The notes below the pieces were generated by a model. That model made no database searches and was not told where the DNA came from. It saw only the letters and a list, made by a program, of their open reading frames with translations. This document shows, one piece after another, positions 59,876 through 64,000 of a stretch of DNA of 64,000 nt. The translations under genes and the position numbers were made by a program. Position 1 is the stretch's first letter. Each line of letters begins with the position of its first letter. The stretch is taken from contig NZ_JADQDR010000007.1 in assembly GCF_015694705.1 (NCBI RefSeq), positions 186,001 through 250,000 of the forward strand, written 5' to 3'. The stretch is from Pontibacter rufus. GTDB lineage: Bacteria > Bacteroidota > Bacteroidia > Cytophagales > Hymenobacteraceae.

Positions 59876-60628
59876 TTAAAGTTCTTTAATCATGATGTTA
59901 CGGAACCATACATCGTTGCCATGATCCTGCAAAGCTATCTTTCCTGATTTATAGGTACCGAAGCCCGGCATGGAGGCAAACTTGCTGCCGGCAACCAGCT
60001 CTTTCCAGTTATCGTCCCAAAGCGTGGTAGACACTACTTTCGTGCCGTTCAGATACAAATCCAACTGCCCGTCTTTGCTGACGATTTCGGCCTGGTTCCA
60101 CTCTCCTGCCGGTTTTACTGTTTCTGGATTGGCGGCAATCAGGTCGTACAAATCGCCGGCGCGGTGCTTTTGTATTTTTGCGTCGGGATGGCGCTCGTTG
60201 TCCACCACCTGCATTTCAAGCCCCGTGTTCCAGGTTTCGTTGTATTGCGCCGTATCTTCGTGCACATAAAAAATTATACCGCTGTTGCCGCCTTCTGATA
60301 TTTTCCAGTCCAGCTTCAGGTCAAAATCATCATAAGCCTTGTCTGTTACCAGGTCGCCCCTGCTGCCAGGCTGCTTGTTGGACGCATCCAGGTGCAGCGT
60401 GCCGTCCTCCACTTGCCAGGCCTGCCCAACGGTGTTTTGCCCGTAAGTATGCCAGCCGTTGGTTGTCTCTCCGTCGAATAACTTAACCCACTCTCCTTCT
60501 GTTGCAGTGGCAGTTACATTGGTACTATCCGGGCTGCTGGCCGGGGTAGTGGCTGCTGTATCGGTTTGAGGCGACTGGCAGGCAAACATTACTGCCAGCG
60601 GCAAAAGGGCGATGGTATTTCGTATCAT
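59876..60628 (-). CDS. DUF1080 (3-keto-disaccharide hydrolase) lipoprotein
   Basis: The product has 250 residues with lipobox VMFAC. The concanavalin-like fold includes WVKLFDGETTNGWHTYG, DFDLKLDWKISEGGNSGIIFYVHED and WNTGLEMQVVDNERHPDAKIQKHRAGDLYDLI, the hallmark blocks of DUF1080. Characterised members hydrolyse 3-keto-glycosides. Cytochrome c and Gfo/Idh/MocA genes upstream support this pathway. Confidence 0.93.
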   Translation of the reverse strand: MIRNTIALLPLAVMFACQSPQTDTAATTPASSPDSTNVTATATEGEWVKLFDGETTNGWHTYGQNTVGQAWQVEDGTLHLDASNKQPGSRGDLVTDKAYDDFDLKLDWKISEGGNSGIIFYVHEDTAQYNETWNTGLEMQVVDNERHPDAKIQKHRAGDLYDLIAANPETVKPAGEWNQAEIVSKDGQLDLYLNGTKVVSTTLWDDNWKELVAGSKFASMPGFGTYKSGKIALQDHGNDVWFRNIMIKEL

Positions 60629-60634
60629 CCAGAA

Positions 60635-61150
60635 TTAGTTGTTTAATGATAAAATATATTTTACCATCTCTGAGGCATTTTCTTTGCTCAGATCCGGGTG
60701 CGGTGTCATCGGGATCTGGCCCCAAACGCCGGCGCCGCCCTGAATGATTTTGCTGGACAGGTAATCTATATTTTTTTCGGTTGCCTCATACTTCTTTGCC
60801 ACATCCTTATAGGCCGGTCCTACTAATTTTTTGTCTATCTGATGGCATGAAAGGCAGTCGGACGAAGCTATCAGGCTTTCACCTTTCTCAAAACTTTCAC
60901 TCTGCGCAGCTTCCTTATCTGCACCATCGGTTGTAGCAGCAGCTTCAGCATTATCGGCTACACCTGCATCTGCTTCGGCGGGCGCGGCGGCATCAGTTGC
61001 TTCTTCAGCAGAAGGTGCCGGCGCAATGCCTTTTTCCTCTTCAGCCACAGCATTACTGTCATAGGCCTTATCATAGCCATCTGCTCTTTCATTGCTTCCG
61101 CAACCAGCCAGCAGCGCGCAGCAGCCTAATATCAAAAATGTTTTTTTCAT
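60635..61150 (-). CDS. Lipoprotein c-type cytochrome
   Basis: The product has 171 residues. Lipobox LLAGC (Cys17), then an Ala/Glu/Asp-rich linker of about 65 residues, and a single heme domain with C99-LSC-H103 and a distal Met in IPMTPHP. It may accept electrons from a sugar dehydrogenase in the periplasm. It lies 6 bp before the DUF1080 gene, certainly in one operon. Confidence 0.94.
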   Translation of the reverse strand: MKKTFLILGCCALLAGCGSNERADGYDKAYDSNAVAEEEKGIAPAPSAEEATDAAAPAEADAGVADNAEAAATTDGADKEAAQSESFEKGESLIASSDCLSCHQIDKKLVGPAYKDVAKKYEATEKNIDYLSSKIIQGGAGVWGQIPMTPHPDLSKENASEMVKYILSLNN

Positions 61151-61174
61151 CGTTTTTTGTTTAAGTTGTTAAAT

Positions 61175-62227
61175 TTAGATACCCAATAGTGTACGGTTTA
61201 AAGCCTCATCAGTGCCGGAAGCGGCAAAATCATCAAAAGCTTTATCTGTTACGTGAATAATATGATTTTTGATAAACTCAGCGCCTTCGCGTGCACCATC
61301 TTCAGGGTGTTTCAGGGCGCATTCCCATTCCATTACGGCCCAGCCTGCAAAATCGTAAGCAGTCAACTTGCTGAAAACAGCCTTAAAGTCTACCTGCCCA
61401 TCGCCCAGCGAACGGAAACGCCCGGCACGATCTACCCATCCCTGGTATCCGCCATATACGCCTTGCTTACCGGTCGGGTTAAACTCCGCATCTTTTACAT
61501 GGAACATCTTAATACGCTCGTGGTAATGGTCGATGTAGGCCAGGTAATCAAGGCACTGCAGCACAAAGTGCGAGGGATCATAAAGCAGGCAGGCCCGCGG
61601 GTGGTTGTTCACTTCTTTGAGGAACATCTCATACGAAATGCCATCATGCAGATCTTCGCCGGGGTGTATTTCGTAGCACAGGTCTACGCCCTCTTCGTCA
61701 TAGGCATTCAGGATAGGCAGCCACCGGTTGGCCAGCTCTTTAAATCCGGTTTCCACCAGTCCGGCCGGGCGTTGCGGCCAGGGGTATACCATCGGCCACA
61801 GCAAAGCACCACTAAAGGTAGCGCTGGCATTCAGGCCCAGGTTTTGCGAGGCTTTGGCGGCATACTTGAGCTGCTGCACGGCCCATTCGGTTCTGGCCTG
61901 TGGGTTGTTGCGGTAAGCTTCCGGCGCAAAGCCATCAAACAGCTTGTCGTAAGTCGGGTGCACGGCCACCAGTTGCCCCTGCAGGTGCGTTGATAATTCC
62001 GTAATCTGCAGGCCGGCTTCGTTTACAATGCCTTTTATCTCGTCAGCATACGTTTTGCTTTCAGCTGCCTGCTGCAGATCAATAAAACGGCTGTCGGTTG
62101 TCGGGATTTGCACGCCCTCAAAACCAATCGCTTTGGCCCATTTGCAGATAGCCTCAAGGCTATTGAACGGGGCGGTGTCGCCAATAAACTGTGCCAGAAA
62201 TATGCCTGGCCCTTTCATAGTTCTCAT
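61175..62227 (-). CDS. Sugar phosphate isomerase/epimerase (cytosolic TIM barrel)
   Basis: The product has 350 residues (347 if the second Met at 62218 is used). No signal peptide. TIM-barrel motifs: FEGVQIPTTD, LCYEIHPGEDLHDG (metal Glu, His), CLLYDPSHFVLQ, MFHVKDAEFNP and WAVMEWECALKHPEDGAREGAEFI. It overlaps the upstream Gfo/Idh/MocA gene by 4 bp. The two enzymes probably act in sequence on an oxidised sugar. Confidence 0.93.
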   Translation of the reverse strand: MRTMKGPGIFLAQFIGDTAPFNSLEAICKWAKAIGFEGVQIPTTDSRFIDLQQAAESKTYADEIKGIVNEAGLQITELSTHLQGQLVAVHPTYDKLFDGFAPEAYRNNPQARTEWAVQQLKYAAKASQNLGLNASATFSGALLWPMVYPWPQRPAGLVETGFKELANRWLPILNAYDEEGVDLCYEIHPGEDLHDGISYEMFLKEVNNHPRACLLYDPSHFVLQCLDYLAYIDHYHERIKMFHVKDAEFNPTGKQGVYGGYQGWVDRAGRFRSLGDGQVDFKAVFSKLTAYDFAGWAVMEWECALKHPEDGAREGAEFIKNHIIHVTDKAFDDFAASGTDEALNRTLLGI

Positions 62228-63399
62228 ATAGTTTTAGTTGTAAAATCGGTCCACTTTTTATCTGATTTGCCTGAGGCAATCACCTGTTCGATAAAGGCCA
62301 TGCCCCGCACGCCCTCCTCCATACCCGGAAAATCAAGCCATTCCGGCTTCGGCTGTTCGCCTGCTTCCCGGGCCTGCACGCATAAGGCAAAATTGCGATA
62401 CAGGTTGGCGAAAGCTTCGAGGTAACCTTCGGGGTGACCGGCCGGCGTACGCGTATTGTGCTGGGCGTAAGAGCTGGTGTAAATGCCGCCGGTACGGTAA
62501 ATCTCTGTTGGCTGATCAAGCCACTTCAGCTGCAGTGAGTTGGCATCGGCCTGCTGCCATTCCAGTCCGGCATGCTCGCCATATACGCGCACTTTGATGT
62601 TATTTTCTTCGCCGGCAGCTATCTGGGTGGCAAACAGTACGCCGCTGGCGCCATTATCAAACTTCAGCAGCACAGCGCCATCATCGTCCAGCTGGCGGCC
62701 TTCCACCACAATGTTGATATCGGCGCAGAGTTTGGTTACTTCCAGCCCGCTTACATATTCGGCAAGGTTAAAGGCATGTGTGCCGATGTCGCCCATAGCG
62801 CCGGCAATGCCGCTTTGGCTGGGGTCAGTGCGCCAGGAGGCCTGCTTCAGATCCTTGTTTTCAATACCCTCTTTAAAGGTGCTCAGCCAGCCTTGCGGGT
62901 ACTCCACGTATACTTTCCGTATTTTACCCAGCTTGCCTGAGGCTACTATCTGCCGCGCTTCTTTCACCATCGGGTAGCCGGTATAGGTATGGGTGAGGCA
63001 AAAAAGCTTGCCCGTTTGCTCCACTACCTTGCGAAGCGCGAGGGCTTCCTCCAGCGAAAAAGTCATGGGTTTGTCCAGGATAACATCGAAGCCGCTTTCC
63101 AGTGCCAGCTTGGCGGGCTCAAAATGCACATGGTTGGGCGTAACGATGGAAATAACCTGTACCCGCTCTTCTTCCGGCAATTGTTGCTCCTGTGCAAACA
63201 GCTCCTTGTACGAAGTATAAACGCGATCCGGGGCCAGGCCCAGCAGCTCGCCGCTGGCTTTTGATTTTTCGGGGTTGCTGCTGAAAGCGCCGCAGACAAG
63301 CTCGTACATCCCGTCGATTTGGGCTGCTATCCGGTGTACACCACCTATAAAAGCGCCTTGTCCGCCACCGATCATACCTAACCGTAATTTTTTATGCAT
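62224..63399 (-). CDS. Gfo/Idh/MocA family oxidoreductase
   Basis: The product has 391 residues. N-terminal Rossmann motif LGMIGGGQGAFIGGVH, the EKP-like DKPMTFSLEEA (catalytic Lys) and FCLTHTYTGYPMVKEARQIV, then GAMGDIGTHAFNLAEYVSG with the conserved Asp and His. It oxidises or reduces a sugar or inositol with NAD(P)+. No export signal. Confidence 0.95.
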   Translation of the reverse strand: MHKKLRLGMIGGGQGAFIGGVHRIAAQIDGMYELVCGAFSSNPEKSKASGELLGLAPDRVYTSYKELFAQEQQLPEEERVQVISIVTPNHVHFEPAKLALESGFDVILDKPMTFSLEEALALRKVVEQTGKLFCLTHTYTGYPMVKEARQIVASGKLGKIRKVYVEYPQGWLSTFKEGIENKDLKQASWRTDPSQSGIAGAMGDIGTHAFNLAEYVSGLEVTKLCADINIVVEGRQLDDDGAVLLKFDNGASGVLFATQIAAGEENNIKVRVYGEHAGLEWQQADANSLQLKWLDQPTEIYRTGGIYTSSYAQHNTRTPAGHPEGYLEAFANLYRNFALCVQAREAGEQPKPEWLDFPGMEEGVRGMAFIEQVIASGKSDKKWTDFTTKTI

Positions 63400-63755
63400 G
63401 TATTTTCAGAAGTATAATGTATAAGTATAGGTGTTTTTAAGTATAAATTAAACAAATATAAAAGTATTAATCCAGTGCCGGAGAACACGTTTATACTTGT
63501 CGCGCGTACCGGATTATACCTGCCCGGCATCACCAGCCATTCTGGTAACAGCAGGGATTTTGCCGGCGAGTAGAGACGCAGCATGCTGCGTCTCTACATC
63601 TCCTAAGCATTCCTCTAACCAGGATACCCCGAGACAAACCCGGGATGTACCACTTTCAGAATAACAGATAAGAAAGTATAGCTTCGTGTAATATTGCCGC
63701 CTGCAAGTATAAACAACAAACTGCTATACACCGGATTTATACTTCAGTGGGCAAT
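63400..63755. other. Intergenic region with a perfect palindrome
   Basis: 356 bp between two minus-strand oxidoreductase genes. Contains four AGTATAAA/TTTATACT copies and the palindrome at 63570-63597. It probably holds the promoter of the downstream (left-hand) operon. No gene is seen. Confidence 0.65.
63570..63597. repeat. 28-bp perfect palindrome
   Basis: GTAGAGACGCAGCA and TGCTGCGTCTCTAC abut with no spacer. Palindromes with GTAGAGACGC ends recur in some Bacteroidota and cyanobacteria as intergenic hairpins, as far as I recall. Confidence 0.75.
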
Positions 63756-64000
63756 TTATGCACCCAGCGTCCAGCCTTTACGGTAATCGCGCTTCACGAA
63801 CTGGTTCACGGCATCAAAATTAGTAACGCGCATGTTCTTGTTGTCCCACAGCAGTTCAATATTGCGGCCAGGGTAATCAAAACCTTTGCCATCAGGCTTT
63901 GGCACACGAATATCATAGCCCCGGATAGCCAGGTTCGCCATGAGCAGCGCCTCTGTCAGCGGCCCTGCGGTTTCGAATGGCGAGCTCACTTCTTTCTTGC
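63756..64000 (-). CDS. Gfo/Idh/MocA family oxidoreductase, C-terminal part (cut by window edge)
   Basis: Only the last 81 or so codons lie in the window; the frame is open to the right edge, with K-K-E-V-S-S-PFETAGPLTEALLMANLAIRGYDIR. The apparent start at 63989 is an internal GTG. The end matches the C-terminus of long Bacteroidota Gfo/Idh/MocA enzymes (VTNFDAVNQFVKRDYRKGW). Its order in front of the isomerase/oxidoreductase cluster fits that pathway. Confidence 0.82.
   Translation of the reverse strand, partial: KKEVSSPFETAGPLTEALLMANLAIRGYDIRVPKPDGKGFDYPGRNIELLWDNKNMRVTNFDAVNQFVKRDYRKGWTLGA

Noticed and set aside
1-64000. tRNA, rRNA or CRISPR loci
   Set aside because: None of the spacers has a cloverleaf-type sequence, rRNA-like stretch or spaced direct repeats on visual reading.

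Overview
The window looks like a chromosomal segment of a Bacteroidota bacterium of the order Cytophagales, most likely a Hymenobacteraceae member close to Pontibacter. This is inferred from gene families largely confined to that phylum (DUF3822, DUF4296, DUF3276/PUR, the type IX secretion plug protein, 800-residue FtsX-type permeases), from the absence of clear Shine-Dalgarno sequences, and from TAnnTTTG-type promoter elements. The backbone is moderately GC-rich. It is broken by visibly AT-rich accessory blocks at about 6.65-11.4 kb, 30.6-32.6 kb and 37.4-40.1 kb. No rRNA, tRNA, CRISPR array, insertion-sequence transposase or integrase gene was found.

Layout. 1-3.0 kb: ergothioneine genes egtB (cut by the window edge) and egtD, then a PLP aminotransferase-like gene. 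3.5-6.5 kb: a MATE exporter and an FAD/Rieske oxidoreductase, convergent. 6.65-9.95 kb: a short prokaryotic Argonaute with an SMEK-APAZ partner. 9.99-11.4 kb: MntA-HepT and antitoxin-PIN pairs. 11.5-30.6 kb: housekeeping genes, including a DUF58/BatA cluster, YggS, a glycerophosphodiesterase, a RecD/Dda-like helicase, a cold-shock protein, coaD, pyrE, threonine aldolase, a BBP2-type porin and an AlkA-like glycosylase. 30.7-32.5 kb: three small AT-rich cassette-like genes, one a CDF-like transporter. 32.7-37.4 kb: DUF58, RlpA, PUR-family protein, ychF, an SMP-30-like lipoprotein and DUF1810. 37.4-40.1 kb: PIN and Fic/Doc toxin-antitoxin pairs plus a TIR-domain protein. 40.1-57.8 kb: T9SS plug protein, OsmC, an NtrB/NtrC-like two-component pair beside an ABC permease, umuDC, a radical SAM protein, several lipoproteins and a second sigma-54-type regulator. 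57.9-64 kb: a minus-strand sugar-oxidation cluster (TIM-barrel isomerases, DUF1080 hydrolase, cytochrome c, Gfo/Idh/MocA oxidoreductases).

The most interesting result concerns mobility of the defence genes. The Argonaute operon starts right after the 9-mer GTTGTAAGC (6691) and ends at its exact reverse complement GCTTACAAC (9807), which opens a long imperfect hairpin. The same start/end complementarity occurs for two small genes at 31.19-32.54 kb (GTTAGGCGC with GCGCCTAAC, and GTTGTATGC with GCATACAAC), with textbook GTTRRRY and RYYYAAC cores in one of them. This is the signature of integron-type gene cassettes with attC sites. The window has no integrase, so these would be orphan (CALIN-like) cassettes in a Bacteroidota genome, one of them carrying a two-gene Argonaute system. 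A 22-bp junction sequence is also shared between the 30.7 kb cassette block and the upstream side of the TIR gene at 40.08 kb.

A second genome-scale signal is the octamer AGTATAAA/TTTATACT. By eye I count about 55 copies in 64 kb, against about 2 expected for equal base composition. It occurs inside genes, between genes and as paired arms of hairpins, and in genes it often imposes the otherwise unusual Ile codon ATA.
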